Notes under the pieces: model-generated
Told to the model about the DNA's origin: nothing
Databases searched by the model: none
What the model saw: only the letters and a program-made list of their open reading frames with translations
Assembly: GCF_010179735.1 (NCBI RefSeq)
Contig: NZ_JAAEEH010000001.1
Location: 150,747 to 214,746 of the forward strand
Length of the DNA: 64,000 nt
Source: Anaerotalea alkaliphila
Lineage (GTDB): Bacteria > Bacillota > Clostridia > Lachnospirales > Vallitaleaceae
Direction of reading: 5' to 3'
Shown: positions 45,182-54,749 of the stretch, one piece after another
Layout of the letters: every line of letters begins with the position of its first letter
Position numbering within the stretch: position 1 is the stretch's first letter
Program-made: the position numbers and the translations under genes

Positions 45182-46499
45182 ACCGATAGTGGCCATCGTA
45201 GGCAGGCCCAACGTGGGGAAGTCCACGCTGTTCAATAGATTGGCGGGAGACAAGCTCTCCATCGTCCAAGACACGCCGGGCGTGACCAGGGACCGGATTT
45301 ATGCGGATGTGGAGTGGTTGAACTACAGCTTCACCATCATCGACACGGGAGGAATCGAGCCCCAGACGGACGACCTGATCCTGCAGCACATGCGGAACCA
45401 GGCGGAAATCGCCATCGACACCGCGGATGTGATCATGTTCATTACCGACGTGAAGGCGGGACTCACGGATTCGGATTTCAAGGTTGCGGAGATGCTGCGC
45501 CGTTCCCGGAAGCCTGTGGTGCTTGTGGTGAACAAGGTGGACAGCCATGAAAAGCTGCAGTACGACGTGTTCGAATTCTACAACCTGGGTCTTGGAGACC
45601 CCTATGGGATCTCCTCCGCAAACGGCACCGGCCTGGGGGATGCGCTGGATGCTGTGGTGGCCCATTTCGCCCCTGTTTCGGAGGGGGAGGAGGAGGATGA
45701 GGTCCCCAGGATCGCCATCATTGGAAAGCCCAATGTGGGAAAATCCTCCCTGATCAACAAGGTTCTGGGGGAAGACCGGGTGATTGTAAGCGAAATCGCA
45801 GGCACGACCCGGGACGCCGTGGATACGGACGTGCGCTTCGACGGGAAGGAATACATCTTCATCGATACGGCGGGATTGCGGAAAAAAAGCAAGATCAAGG
45901 AAGAGATCGAGAGGTTCAGCATCGTGCGGACTGTCGCCGCCATCGAGCGTGCAGACCTGGTGGTGATGATGGTGGATGCGGAAGAGGGAATCACGGAGCA
46001 GGACGCCAAGATTGCAGGCATCGCCCATGAAAGGGGCAAGGGCGCGGTCATCGCCGTGAACAAATGGGATGCGGTGGAGAAGGACGACAAATCCATGTAC
46101 CGTTTCCTGGATACGGTCCAGAAGACCCTGGCCTACATGACATACGCACCGGTCGTGTTCATTTCCGCGAAGACCGGGCAGAGGATCAACAAGCTGTTCG
46201 AAACCATCGACATGGTGGTGCAGAACCAGAACCTGCGGGTGGCAACCGGGGTGTTGAACGAAATCCTGTATGACGCCATGGCCATGAACCAGCCGCCTTC
46301 CGACAAGGGCAAGCGCCTCAAGATCTTCTACATGACCCAGGTTTCGGTGAAGCCGCCAACCTTCGTCCTGTTCATCAACGACAAGGAGCTGATGCATTTC
46401 TCCTATACCAGATACATTGAGAACCAGATCAGGGAAGCCTTCGGTTTCAAAGGGACGCCCATCCGGATGCTTGCCAGGGAAAGGAAGGAGAAGGAATGA
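45174..46499 (+). CDS. der: GTPase Der (EngA)
   Basis: A 441-residue ribosome-assembly GTPase with two tandem G domains: first GRPNVGKST (about 10-18) and second GKPNVGKSS (about 185-193) with NKWD; the C-terminal KH-like domain follows. It is needed for 50S subunit maturation. The ATG at 45174 is within the end of the DUF512 gene, with GAAGGAG upstream. Stop overlaps plsY (ATGA). Confidence 0.97.
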   Translation: MSRPIVAIVGRPNVGKSTLFNRLAGDKLSIVQDTPGVTRDRIYADVEWLNYSFTIIDTGGIEPQTDDLILQHMRNQAEIAIDTADVIMFITDVKAGLTDSDFKVAEMLRRSRKPVVLVVNKVDSHEKLQYDVFEFYNLGLGDPYGISSANGTGLGDALDAVVAHFAPVSEGEEEDEVPRIAIIGKPNVGKSSLINKVLGEDRVIVSEIAGTTRDAVDTDVRFDGKEYIFIDTAGLRKKSKIKEEIERFSIVRTVAAIERADLVVMMVDAEEGITEQDAKIAGIAHERGKGAVIAVNKWDAVEKDDKSMYRFLDTVQKTLAYMTYAPVVFISAKTGQRINKLFETIDMVVQNQNLRVATGVLNEILYDAMAMNQPPSDKGKRLKIFYMTQVSVKPPTFVLFINDKELMHFSYTRYIENQIREAFGFKGTPIRMLARERKEKE

Positions 46500-47101
46500 T
46501 CCTGCGTTTGACAAGCATGCTGGTGGGATATCTTTTGGGATGTTTCCAGACAGCCTATATCATCGGAAAGCTGGCCATGAAAACGGACATCCGGGAGATG
46601 GGGAGCAAGAATGCGGGAACAACGAACGCCGTCCGCGTCTTCGGCTGGAAGTTCGGGTTCCTCACGTTCCTTGGGGACATCTCAAAGGCGGTGGCGGCGG
46701 TACTTGTGATGTCCGCGCTGTACCAGGATCCAAAGGCGGGCCTTTACGCCGGCCTTGGAGTGGTGCTGGGGCACAATTGGCCCGTGTTCCTGAAGTTCAA
46801 GGGAGGGAAGGGCATCGCCTCCACCGTGGGAGCCCTTCTGGCCCTGGACTACCGGATCGGACTAGGCGCAATCCTGTTCATGATCCTGGTTGTGGCGGTC
46901 ACCCGCTATGTCAGTTTGGCTTCAATCCTGATGGCCCTCTCCATTCCGGCGGCATTCGCATGGCTGGGACATGACCGGGAGGTTGTGGCGGTGGGTGTCG
47001 CGTTCGCGGCATTGGCCATATACAGGCACAGGGAAAACATCGCAAGGCTGCTCCAAGGCAGAGAGAACAAATTGGGAAAGAAAAAGGAGGGGAAGCCATG
47101 A
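46496..47101 (+). CDS. plsY: Acyl-phosphate glycerol-3-phosphate acyltransferase PlsY
   Basis: A 201-residue membrane enzyme that acylates glycerol 3-phosphate with acyl phosphate, the first step of phospholipid synthesis in Bacillota. The three conserved loops are present: [27 protein letters not shown] and a later EN-containing segment (RHRENIARL). Five hydrophobic spans fit. It overlaps der and gpsA by 4 bases each, so the substrate-producing and -using enzymes are co-translated. Confidence 0.95.
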   Translation: MILRLTSMLVGYLLGCFQTAYIIGKLAMKTDIREMGSKNAGTTNAVRVFGWKFGFLTFLGDISKAVAAVLVMSALYQDPKAGLYAGLGVVLGHNWPVFLKFKGGKGIASTVGALLALDYRIGLGAILFMILVVAVTRYVSLASILMALSIPAAFAWLGHDREVVAVGVAFAALAIYRHRENIARLLQGRENKLGKKKEGKP

Positions 47102-48084
47102 ATATTGGAGTGATCGGATCCGGCAGCTGGGGAACCGCCCTTGCCATCCTCTTGTCCAACAACGGGCATCAGGTGACGCTTTGGACACGTTTCCGGGAGG
47201 AAGCGGAAATGCTGGAGAACAAGCGCGAGCATGTGAAAAACCTGCCTGGGGTCCGGATACCGGAAGGGATACGGATCACCACGCAGGTGCAGGAGGCCGT
47301 CTCGGGCAAGGAAATCCTGGTGTTTGCAGTGCCTTCCCAGTTCACCCGTTCCACAGCGGAATTGTGCAAGCCGGCCATCGGGAAGGACCAGATTCTGGTG
47401 AACGTGGCAAAAGGGCTTGAAGAAGGGACTTTGTACACCATGCAAGAGGTAATCAACGATGTGCTTCCCGAGAACAGGGTGGTTGTCCTTTCAGGTCCCA
47501 GCCATGCGGAAGAGGTGGCCCGGGGGATTCCCACTTCGGTGGTCATTGCCTCCCACCAGGAGGAAACGGTGCTGACCGTGCAGGATGTGTTCATGTCGGA
47601 GAACTTCCGGGTCTATGGAAGCCATGACCTGATCGGCATCGAGATGGGAGGATCCTTGAAGAACGTCATCGCATTGGCGGCAGGTGTTTCCGACGGCCTA
47701 GGGTACGGCGACAACACCAAGGCAGCCCTGATGACCCGGGGCATGGCGGAAATCAGCCGTCTGGGAGTGGCCATGGGGGCCAAGGCGGCAACCTTCAACG
47801 GCCTGTCCGGCATAGGAGACCTGATCGTGACTTGCACAAGCATGCACAGCCGGAACCGGAGATGCGGAATTCTGATCGGCCAGGGGGCTTCTTTGGAGGA
47901 GGCGCTGGCGGAGGTGAAGATGGTGGTGGAAGGGGTCTATTCCGCCAAAGCAGCGCTGGAGCTTGCCCACAAGCACCAGGTGGAGATGCCCATCATCGAA
48001 CAGGTGAACCTGGTCCTTTTCCATGGGAAAAGCCCCAGGGAGGCGGTGTTCGACCTGATGGAACGGGACAAGAAATTCGAGTAG
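47098..48084 (+). CDS. gpsA: Glycerol-3-phosphate dehydrogenase [NAD(P)+]
   Basis: A 328-residue enzyme that reduces dihydroxyacetone phosphate to glycerol 3-phosphate, the PlsY substrate. N-terminal Rossmann motif IGSGSWGTALA; the catalytic lysine region GGSLKNVIALAAGVSDGLGYG and NTKAALMTRG are diagnostic. The start overlaps plsY (ATGA) with AAGGAGG upstream. It is the last gene of the speD-gpsA run; the rimP promoter starts 11 bases after its stop. Confidence 0.96.
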   Translation: MNIGVIGSGSWGTALAILLSNNGHQVTLWTRFREEAEMLENKREHVKNLPGVRIPEGIRITTQVQEAVSGKEILVFAVPSQFTRSTAELCKPAIGKDQILVNVAKGLEEGTLYTMQEVINDVLPENRVVVLSGPSHAEEVARGIPTSVVIASHQEETVLTVQDVFMSENFRVYGSHDLIGIEMGGSLKNVIALAAGVSDGLGYGDNTKAALMTRGMAEISRLGVAMGAKAATFNGLSGIGDLIVTCTSMHSRNRRCGILIGQGASLEEALAEVKMVVEGVYSAKAALELAHKHQVEMPIIEQVNLVLFHGKSPREAVFDLMERDKKFE

Positions 48085-48094
48085 AGAATAAAGG

Positions 48095-48123
48095 TTGTAA
48101 TCTGCGTCTGCTTGTGGTATAAT
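48095..48123 (+). promoter_or_regulatory. Sigma-A promoter of the rimP-nusA-infB operon
   Basis: TTGTAA (48095-48100), 17-base spacer, perfect TATAAT (48118-48123). The transcript would start near 48130, leaving a leader of about 118 bases that folds as described in the next entry. Confidence 0.8.
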
Positions 48124-48159
48124 CATGCACAGGCAAAGAATCATCAGGGACGGAAAAGA

Positions 48160-48218
48160 AAGGAGTGGACAGTTGTCCACTCCTTGTATTTTGGAGTGGG
48201 AAATTGTGGATTTTCCAC
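48160..48218 (+). promoter_or_regulatory. rimP leader with alternative hairpins (candidate attenuator)
   Basis: A perfect 12-bp hairpin (48160-48171 with 48174-48185) is followed by TTGTATTTT and could act as a terminator. Its 3' arm CCACTCC (48177-48183) can instead pair with a second copy of GGAGTGG at 48193-48199, which excludes the first hairpin. A third pairing (GTGGGAAA at 48196 on with TTTTCCAC at 48211-48218) is also possible. This is the layout of a switchable leader; the signal is unknown. Confidence 0.6.
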
Positions 48219-48247
48219 CCGGATGTCCGGAAAGGAGAAGACGACGG

Positions 48248-48745
48248 ATGGGATTCAAGGAAGATATTGAAAAAATGGTGGAAACGATGGTGCAACCCAT
48301 TGTAGACACACATCAGTTTGAATTGGTGGATGTTGCCTATGAAAAGGAGGCGGGAAACATGTTTCTCCGCATCTACATCGACAAGGAGGGCGGAATCACC
48401 GTGGACGATTGCGAAGTGGTCAGCCGGAGCCTGGAGATGAAGCTGGACGAGAAAGACCCCATCAAGGACCCCTACATACTGGAAGTAAGCTCTCCCGGAC
48501 TGGACCGGCCCCTGAAGAAAGAGAAGGATTTTGCGAGAAGTGTGGGCAAGATGGTGGAGTTGAAACTCTACAAGCCCCTGGTTTCTGAAATTCCCCAGGT
48601 CAATGGCGAGAAAGCCCTTGTAGCCAAATTGGTGGGCTACGATGAGGATACGGTCACTTTGGCAGTGGAGAACAAGAAGAAGGAAGAGCACATCGTATTG
48701 AAGCGGTCGGAAATAGGCATGATCCGGCTGGCTGTCATATTTTAA
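48248..48745 (+). CDS. rimP: Ribosome maturation factor RimP
   Basis: A 165-residue 30S assembly factor. N-terminal alpha/beta domain includes FELVDVAYEKEAGNMFLRIYI and DCEVVSRSLEMKLDEKDPI; the SSPGLDRPLKKEKDFARSVG segment is the family hallmark, followed by an Sm-like C-terminal domain. The ATG at 48248 follows AAGGAG at 10 bases; the longer open frame from 48125 begins upstream of the transcription start and is rejected. It starts the conserved nusA-infB operon. Confidence 0.94.
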   Translation: MGFKEDIEKMVETMVQPIVDTHQFELVDVAYEKEAGNMFLRIYIDKEGGITVDDCEVVSRSLEMKLDEKDPIKDPYILEVSSPGLDRPLKKEKDFARSVGKMVELKLYKPLVSEIPQVNGEKALVAKLVGYDEDTVTLAVENKKKEEHIVLKRSEIGMIRLAVIF

Positions 48746-48760
48746 GGAGGATTTTAGGAA

Positions 48761-49912
48761 ATGAATGCTGATTTCATTCAAGCATTGGATCAGATTGAAA
48801 AAGAGAAGGGGATTGAAAAAGAGGTGCTGATCGAAGCCATCGAAAATTCCCTGATTACGGCGTGCAAGAACAATTTCGGACCCACGTCCATCATCAAGGT
48901 GTATATCGACAGGGACCAGGGAAGCGTCACCGTTTTCGCTGAGAAGGAAGTTGTGGAAGAGGTCGAGGACCCCCAGTCCCAGATTTCCCTGGAGGATGCG
49001 AAGGAATTGAATGTGCAGTATGAAATCGGTGACGTGGCCCAATTGGAAATCACTCCCAGGAATTTCGGACGCATTGCAGCCCAGAAGGCGAAGCAGGTGG
49101 TCGTGCAGAAAATCCGCGAGGCGGAAAGGGACGTGCTCTTCAACCAGTACATCTCGAAGGAAAAAGAGGTGGTCACCGGCATCGTCCAAAGGAAATCCAA
49201 GGACAACCTTGTGGTCAACCTGGGCAAGATCGATGCCATCATGGCAGAGAAGGAGCAGGTCAAGACGGAAACCTACCAGCCCAACGAACGGCTGAAGGTG
49301 TATGTGGTGGAAGTCAAGGACAGCACCAAAGGTCCCAAGGTCTATGTCTCCCGGACCCATCCGGATCTGGTGAAGCGCCTTTTCGAAAACGAGGTGCCCG
49401 AGGTCCACGACGGCATTGTGGAAATCAAGTCCATCAGCAGGGAGGCGGGATCCAGGACCAAGATTGCGGTCCATTCCAACAACCCACAGGTGGATCCGGT
49501 GGGTTCCTGCGTGGGACACAACGGTTCCAGGGTCTCCGTAATCGTCAACGAGCTGCGGGGAGAGAAGATCGACATCATCCCTTGGAGCGAAGACATGGCA
49601 AGCTACATATCCGCTGCCCTTAGCCCTTCCAAAGTAGTGCAGGTGGTGGTGAATGAAGAGGAGAAAAGCGCCAAGGTGGTGGTCCCGGACTACCAGTTGT
49701 CCCTGGCGATCGGCAAGGAAGGGCAGAACGCCCGGCTTGCGGCTAAACTGACCGGCTATCGGATCGACATCAAGAGCGAGAAACAGGCCAATGAAACAGG
49801 CTTCATCAGCGAGGAAGAGGCGGAGGGCAGCTTCCGGGCGGATTTGGAATATGACGAAAAGTACAAGAAGATGGACCTGGATAATCTTTTTGACGAGGAC
49901 GACCTGAACTAG
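48761..49912 (+). CDS. nusA: Transcription termination/antitermination factor NusA
   Basis: A 383-residue RNA polymerase-associated factor with N-terminal domain (about 1-125), an S1 domain (GIVQRKSKDNLVVNLGKID) and two KH domains (VGHNGSRVSVIVNELRGEK; LAIGKEGQNARLAAKL). It lacks the C-terminal acidic repeats of E. coli, as usual in Bacillota. It modulates pausing and termination, including possibly its own leader upstream of rimP. AAGGAGG precedes the ATG. Confidence 0.97.
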   Translation: MNADFIQALDQIEKEKGIEKEVLIEAIENSLITACKNNFGPTSIIKVYIDRDQGSVTVFAEKEVVEEVEDPQSQISLEDAKELNVQYEIGDVAQLEITPRNFGRIAAQKAKQVVVQKIREAERDVLFNQYISKEKEVVTGIVQRKSKDNLVVNLGKIDAIMAEKEQVKTETYQPNERLKVYVVEVKDSTKGPKVYVSRTHPDLVKRLFENEVPEVHDGIVEIKSISREAGSRTKIAVHSNNPQVDPVGSCVGHNGSRVSVIVNELRGEKIDIIPWSEDMASYISAALSPSKVVQVVVNEEEKSAKVVVPDYQLSLAIGKEGQNARLAAKLTGYRIDIKSEKQANETGFISEEEAEGSFRADLEYDEKYKKMDLDNLFDEDDLN

Positions 49913-49929
49913 GGGTGGGAAGGATGGTC

Positions 49930-50196
49930 ATGCAGAAAAGAAGTCCCTTGCGCAAGTGCATCGGGTGCGGAGCCATGAAGGACAAACGGGAAATGGTCCG
50001 TGTCGTCCGGTCTCCGGAAGGAGCCTTCTGTGTGGACAGGACAGGAAGGAAAAACGGGCGCGGCGCCTATGTCTGCAACGATCCAGCCTGTCTGGAGCGG
50101 GCGGTCAAAAGCAAAGGCCTGGAACGGTCTTTCAAGAGCCCCATACCCAAGGAAGTCTATGAACAATTGAAGAAGGAGTTTGAAGAGATTGGATAA
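49930..50196 (+). CDS. rnpM: YlxR family RNA-binding protein (RnpM)
   Basis: An 88-residue basic protein with the YlxR/DUF448 fold: RKCIGCGAMKDKREMVRVVR and NGRGAYVCNDPACLERA with paired cysteines. In Bacillus it is reported to bind RNase P RNA and modulate the enzyme. In-frame starts at 49915 (GTG), 49924 and 49930 (ATG) are possible; the last has GGAAGG 6 bases upstream and matches homologue N-termini. It is encoded in the usual place after nusA. Confidence 0.9.
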   Translation: MQKRSPLRKCIGCGAMKDKREMVRVVRSPEGAFCVDRTGRKNGRGAYVCNDPACLERAVKSKGLERSFKSPIPKEVYEQLKKEFEEIG

Positions 50197-50503
50197 AGCC
50201 TTGGCAATGCTTGGACTCTGCATGAAAGCAGGGAAATTGGTCTCCGGTGAGTTTTCCGCCATGGATGCCATCAAGAGCAGGAAAGCGTTTCTGACGGTCA
50301 TGGCCAGTGACGCTTCGGAGAACACAAAAAAAAGGTTTCGCGACAAGTGCGCATATAGAGGGATACCCATCGTGGAATACGGAGACAAGGAAGCCTTGGG
50401 AAGAGCCGTCGGCAAGGAAGGCCGGGCGGTTCTGGCAATCCTGGAGGAAGGTTTTGCAACGAACATCTTACACATCATGGAGGTAAATGGATGTCAAAAA
50501 TAA
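50189..50503 (+). CDS. L7Ae/YlxQ-family ribosomal protein
   Basis: A 104-residue K-turn RNA-binding protein of the L7Ae/L30e/Gadd45 fold ([37 protein letters not shown]). Gram-positive YlxQ proteins of this operon are non-essential and of unclear target. TTG start at 50189, 10 bases after AAGGAG and overlapping the rnpM stop; the TTG at 50180 is too near the site. The 3' end overlaps infB by 13 bases. Confidence 0.88.
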   Translation: MDKALAMLGLCMKAGKLVSGEFSAMDAIKSRKAFLTVMASDASENTKKRFRDKCAYRGIPIVEYGDKEALGRAVGKEGRAVLAILEEGFATNILHIMEVNGCQK

Positions 50504-53370
50504 GAATACATGAATTGGCCAAGGAACTTGGCATAGACAATAAGGAATTGATCCATACCCTGACGGGATACGGCCTGGAAATCCAGAGTCATATGAATTC
50601 GGTGGACGAGCAGTATGTGGGGAAGGTGAGGCAGAAGTACGGAAAGACGGCTCCGGCAACGCCATCTGCACCGTCTGCGCCTCCGGCTCCGGCCAAAACC
50701 AGCCAGCAGGGTGAAACAAGGAGCCAGTCCACAGGACAAGGGGGCCAAAGTGCACAGGGCGGCCAACGTCCCGCAGGAAGCGGTTCCCAAAGCCAAGGCG
50801 GCCAACGTCCCGCAGGAAGCGGCTACCAGGGCCAAAGGCCCGCGGGAAGCGGTTCCCAAAGCCAAGGCGGACAGCGTCCCGCAGGAAGCGGCTACCAGGG
50901 CCAAAGGCCTGCGGGAAGCGGTTCCCAAAGCCAAGGCGGACAGCGTCCCGCAGGAAGCGGCTACCAGGGCCAGCGTCCCGCAGGCCAGGGCGGCTATCAG
51001 GGCCAAGGCGGACAGCGTCCCGCAGGAAGCGGCTACCAGGGACAGCGTCCCGCAGGCCAGGGCGGCTATCAGGGCCAGGGCGGCCAGCGTCCCGCAGGCA
51101 CCGGCTACCAGGGGCAGCGTCCCACAGGCCAAGGCGGCTATCAGGGCCAGGGCGGCCAGCGCCCGGCAGGCACCGGCTACCAGGGCCAGGGCGGCCAGCG
51201 TCCCGCAGGCACCGGCTACCAGGGGCAGCGTCCCGCGGGCCAAGGCGGCCAGCGTCCCGCAGGCACCGGCTACCAGGGGCAGCGTCCCGCGGGCCAAGGC
51301 GGCCAGCGTCCCGCAGGCACCGGCTACCAGGGGCGTCCTGCCGGTGGAGGATACCAGGGCAAGGACAAGGACGGCGGAACGGACAGGCGCCCACAGGCGG
51401 GTGCCGCCAAGGAAAAGACCGGTTCGGCCAAACCCGGAAGCTCTTTGGGCCAAGGCAGATTCCTGAATTCCGGTGTGCAGCCGGGCAAGGCAAACGGAGC
51501 GGCCAAGAAGAAGGAGTTCGACAAAGGGGACAAGGAAGCGGCCAAGAACCGGACGACCCGCACGGGCAGAGGCCCCCAGAAGAGAAGCAAACAGCCCAAA
51601 CCCCCGGTTGTGTTCGAGGAGAGGACCGTGCAGATTCCGGAGACCATCACCGTCAAGGAGTTTGCGGAAGTGTTGAAGTGCGCCATCTCCGATGTCGTGA
51701 AGAAACTGATGCAAAAGGGGATCATGGCAACCGCCACCCAGACCATCGATTTCGATACGGCAGTGGAAATAGGCTTGGAGTTCAAGGCCTTTGTAGAGCT
51801 GGAGCAGGAAGTGGAGATCCTGGACGCCTATTTCAATGAGGAGCCTGAAGATCCGGCCAATCTGAAGCCAAGGCCTCCTGTGGTGGTGGTCATGGGCCAT
51901 GTCGACCACGGAAAGACTTCCCTGCTGGATGCGATCCGCAAGACCAACATCCAGGCTGGGGAACAGGGCGGAATCACCCAGCACATCGGGGCTTCCGTCG
52001 TCAAGATCAACGGAAAGAGCATTACCTTCCTGGACACTCCCGGCCATGAGGCCTTCACGGCCATGCGTCTGCGTGGAGCGATGGCAACGGACATCGCCAT
52101 TCTGGTGGTGGCGGCGGATGACGGGGTCATGCCGCAGACAATCGAAGCCATCAACCATGCCAAGGCGGCAGGCGTGCAGATCATCATCGCCATCAACAAG
52201 ATCGACAAGGAGGGAGCAAATCCCGAGCGTGTGAAGCAGGAGCTGATCGAGCACGGCCTGGTCGCAGAAGACTGGGGCGGGGACACCATCTGCGTGCCTG
52301 TATCCGCCATGACAAGGGAAGGCATCGACAACCTGTTGGAGATGGTCCTCTTGGTAGCGGAAGTGGAGGCATACACAGCCAATCCCAAGAAGCCGGCCAG
52401 GGGAACCATCGTGGAAGCCAAGCTGGACAAGGGAAAGGGGCCTGTGGCCACCGTGCTGATCCAGAAAGGGACCTTGCGTGTGGGAGACCCCATCATCGCA
52501 GGAACCTCTTGCGGAAGGGTCAGGGCCATGATCGATGACAAGGGAAGACCTCTGAAGGAAGCGGGACCATCCACGCCTGTGGAAATCCAAGGCATCGACG
52601 AGGTTCCGGTTGCCGGAGACGCATTCTTTGTGGCCAGGAGCGACAAGGAGGCAAGAACCATCGCCGACAAGATCAAAGCCCAGGGAAGGGTCAAGCTCAT
52701 ACAGAACACCCCCCAGAAAGTGACCTTGGACGACCTGTTCTCCCAGATCAAGGAAGGGGAAATGAAGGAGCTGAAGCTGATTGTAAAGGCAGATGTGCAG
52801 GGATCCGTGGAAGCGGTCCGCAGCAGCCTGGTCAAGCTGAGCAACGACGAAGTCGCCGTGAACATCATCCACGGGGGCGTGGGTGCCATCAACGAGTCGG
52901 ATGTCATGCTCGCTTCCGCCTCCAACGCCATCATCATCGGTTTCAACGTGCGTCCGGAAGCCATGGCCACACAAAAGGCGGACAACGAAAACGTGGATAT
53001 CCGTTTGTACAAGGTCATCTACAATGCCATCGAGGATATGGAAGCCGCCATGAAGGGGATGCTGGAACCCATTTTTGCGGAAAAGGTCACAGGCCATGTT
53101 GAAATCCGTCAAATCATCAAGGTTTCTGGCGTGGGCACCATCGGTGGAGCCTATGTCCTGGACGGCAAGATCGTACGGAACTCCAAGGTCCGTCTTCTGC
53201 GTGACCAGAAGGTCATCTATGAAGGACAACTGGGTTCCCTGAAGCGTTTCAAGGACGACGTGAAGGAAGTCAATGCCGGTTACGAGTGCGGTGTCATGTT
53301 GGACAAATACAACGACATCAAAGAAGGCGACATTGTGGAAGCCTATATTATGGAGGAGGTGCCCAGATAG
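50491..53370 (+). CDS. infB: Translation initiation factor IF-2 with a long Gly/Gln/Arg/Pro repeat tract
   Basis: A 959-residue GTPase that places initiator tRNA on the ribosome. An N-terminal IF2N helix domain (about 1-52: [18 protein letters not shown]) is followed by a low-complexity linker: about residues 84-290 hold ten GGQRPAG units in a GGQRPAG(S/T)GYQGQ pattern with [11 protein letters not shown] variants. A second IF2N domain lies at about 380-430. The G domain begins near 465 with [16 protein letters not shown] and NKID; domains II-IV are complete. Gram-positive IF-2 usually lacks such a long repeat. GGAGGT precedes the ATG. Confidence 0.97.
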   Translation: MSKIRIHELAKELGIDNKELIHTLTGYGLEIQSHMNSVDEQYVGKVRQKYGKTAPATPSAPSAPPAPAKTSQQGETRSQSTGQGGQSAQGGQRPAGSGSQSQGGQRPAGSGYQGQRPAGSGSQSQGGQRPAGSGYQGQRPAGSGSQSQGGQRPAGSGYQGQRPAGQGGYQGQGGQRPAGSGYQGQRPAGQGGYQGQGGQRPAGTGYQGQRPTGQGGYQGQGGQRPAGTGYQGQGGQRPAGTGYQGQRPAGQGGQRPAGTGYQGQRPAGQGGQRPAGTGYQGRPAGGGYQGKDKDGGTDRRPQAGAAKEKTGSAKPGSSLGQGRFLNSGVQPGKANGAAKKKEFDKGDKEAAKNRTTRTGRGPQKRSKQPKPPVVFEERTVQIPETITVKEFAEVLKCAISDVVKKLMQKGIMATATQTIDFDTAVEIGLEFKAFVELEQEVEILDAYFNEEPEDPANLKPRPPVVVVMGHVDHGKTSLLDAIRKTNIQAGEQGGITQHIGASVVKINGKSITFLDTPGHEAFTAMRLRGAMATDIAILVVAADDGVMPQTIEAINHAKAAGVQIIIAINKIDKEGANPERVKQELIEHGLVAEDWGGDTICVPVSAMTREGIDNLLEMVLLVAEVEAYTANPKKPARGTIVEAKLDKGKGPVATVLIQKGTLRVGDPIIAGTSCGRVRAMIDDKGRPLKEAGPSTPVEIQGIDEVPVAGDAFFVARSDKEARTIADKIKAQGRVKLIQNTPQKVTLDDLFSQIKEGEMKELKLIVKADVQGSVEAVRSSLVKLSNDEVAVNIIHGGVGAINESDVMLASASNAIIIGFNVRPEAMATQKADNENVDIRLYKVIYNAIEDMEAAMKGMLEPIFAEKVTGHVEIRQIIKVSGVGTIGGAYVLDGKIVRNSKVRLLRDQKVIYEGQLGSLKRFKDDVKEVNAGYECGVMLDKYNDIKEGDIVEAYIMEEVPR
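50750..51355 (+). repeat. Tandem repeat tract inside infB (about 39-72 base units)
   Basis: About 600 bases of in-frame near-identical copies encoding GGQRPAG-based units. Two unit styles alternate: first with GSGSQSQ spacers (50750 to about 50960), then with QGGYQGQ spacers, then GTGYQGQ tandems to 51355. Near-identity at the nucleotide level suggests recent slippage or unequal exchange. The high G+C of the tract also creates long open frames on both strands that are not genes. Confidence 0.9.
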
Positions 53371-53403
53371 GGTGCCGCTCCAGAATGCGAGGAGTGATGA
53401 CCG

Positions 53404-53784
53404 ATGAAGAAAATCAGCAACCGAATGATCCGAATCAATGAAGAAATGAAGCATGCCCTGGCAGACATCATACGGAATGAATTGAAGGACCCCAGGGTGG
53501 ACAAGTTGACCTCGGTGTTGCGCGTGGAAACGACCCAAGACCTGTCCTATTGCAAGGTTTATGTAAGCCTCATCGGAGACGACGAGGCCCAGAAAGCCAC
53601 ATTGGAAGGCTTGAAAAGTTCCGCAGGCTTCATCCGGAAGGAACTGGCCAGGAGGGTCAACCTGAGGAACACGCCCCAGGTGCAGTTCTCCTTGGACCAT
53701 TCCATCGAGTACGGGGTGCACATCTCCAAGCTGATCGATGATGTCAACAAGCCGACCCAGGAACAGGAACAGGAAAACACATGA
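53404..53784 (+). CDS. rbfA: Ribosome-binding factor A
   Basis: A 126-residue KH-like 30S assembly factor. RINEEMKHALADIIRNELKDPRV and the SVLRVETTQDLSYCKVYVSL strand segment are typical; the C-terminal EYGVHISKLIDD is the family ending. GCGAGGAG upstream of the ATG, 33 bases after infB. It ends with an ATGA overlap with the next gene. Confidence 0.95.
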   Translation: MKKISNRMIRINEEMKHALADIIRNELKDPRVDKLTSVLRVETTQDLSYCKVYVSLIGDDEAQKATLEGLKSSAGFIRKELARRVNLRNTPQVQFSLDHSIEYGVHISKLIDDVNKPTQEQEQENT

Positions 53785-54746
53785 CTTTCCAAGAACTGCT
53801 GGCGGCGCTGGAACCCTTTGGGGGCATCTATCTGGCGGGACATGTGCATCCCGATGGGGATTGTGTGGGTTCTGCGGTAGGCCTTGCCGGGCTGTTGGAA
53901 AAGGCAGGCAAGCGGGCAAGGATCCTGATGCGGGAAATTCCGGGTACATTGGAATTCCTGTACCAGGAGCAACCGGGCCTGCTTCTGGAAGAGCCCGACG
54001 GGCCGGTGGAGGCGCTTGTGGTTTTGGATTCCGGTGATCCGGAGCGCCTGGGGGAATACGAGCCGTATTTCCATCAGGCAAAATGTACGGTCAACATCGA
54101 CCACCATGCCAGCAACGCTTTTTTTGCGATGCACAACGTGGTGGACGAGCACGCCAGCTCCACCAGCGAGATGGTGTTCCGCATGCTGGAAGAGGGGGCG
54201 GGAGACTACCGTCTGCTGGACGACAGCACAGCCCAGGCGCTGTATACGGGAATCGTGTACGATACAGGAGCCTTCAAACACAGCAACACCGGCAGGAGGA
54301 CCCATGAGGCGGCGGGAAGGCTGATCGAGTTCGAATTTCCGGCGACGGAAATCATCGACAGGATGTTCTATTACAAGAGCCTCCAAGCCATCCGCGTCCA
54401 GGGGGAAGCCATCCGGAATCTGCAGACCCACAGGGGGAACAGGATTGTCCTGTCCTATGTGACCCAATCCTTTTTGGACACATTGGGCGCGGAGAAGAAG
54501 GATGTGGAGGGGATCGTGCAGATCCTGAACGATATCGAGGGCACAGACTGCGCCATCTTCCTTTACGGCTTGGGGGACCAGCTTTACAAGGCCAGCCTCC
54601 GGTCCAAGGGTAGGGTGGACGTCTGTGCCGTCGCCTCCGGTTTTGGAGGCGGGGGACATAAGAAAGCTGCCGGCTGCACAATGCAGGGGCCCTTGGAGGA
54701 GTCCATCAGGTCCCTGCTGCAGGCGGTCGGAGGACAATTGGAGTAG
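53781..54746 (+). CDS. nrnA: DHH/DHHA1 phosphoesterase, NrnA family (nanoRNase / pAp phosphatase)
   Basis: A 321-residue bifunctional oligoribonuclease and 3'-phosphoadenosine 5'-phosphate phosphatase. DHH motifs: GHVHPDGDCVGSA, VVLDSGD, the eponymous NIDHHASN and a late DTGAF; the C-terminal DHHA1 signature is GFGGGGHKKAAG. It finishes RNA decay begun by RNase Y and PNPase. The rbfA-nrnA-truB-ribF order is standard. Confidence 0.94.
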   Translation: MTFQELLAALEPFGGIYLAGHVHPDGDCVGSAVGLAGLLEKAGKRARILMREIPGTLEFLYQEQPGLLLEEPDGPVEALVVLDSGDPERLGEYEPYFHQAKCTVNIDHHASNAFFAMHNVVDEHASSTSEMVFRMLEEGAGDYRLLDDSTAQALYTGIVYDTGAFKHSNTGRRTHEAAGRLIEFEFPATEIIDRMFYYKSLQAIRVQGEAIRNLQTHRGNRIVLSYVTQSFLDTLGAEKKDVEGIVQILNDIEGTDCAIFLYGLGDQLYKASLRSKGRVDVCAVASGFGGGGHKKAAGCTMQGPLEESIRSLLQAVGGQLE

Positions 54747-54749
54747 AGG

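Noticed and set aside
48125..48247. N-terminal extension of RimP in frame from 48125
   Set aside because: That ATG lies at or upstream of the predicted transcription start, and the extension would cover the leader hairpins; AAGGAG before 48248 gives the normal N-terminus.
50711..51466. Alternative plus-strand frame through the IF-2 repeats
   Set aside because: It is a frame-shifted reading of the same repeats (QEAATRA/QAPATRG units) with no ribosome site and no independent function.
50494..54081. Very long minus-strand open frame opposite infB and rbfA
   Set aside because: It spans convincing plus-strand genes and the repeat tract; the repetitive GC-rich sequence avoids stops in several frames. 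No domain is recognisable.
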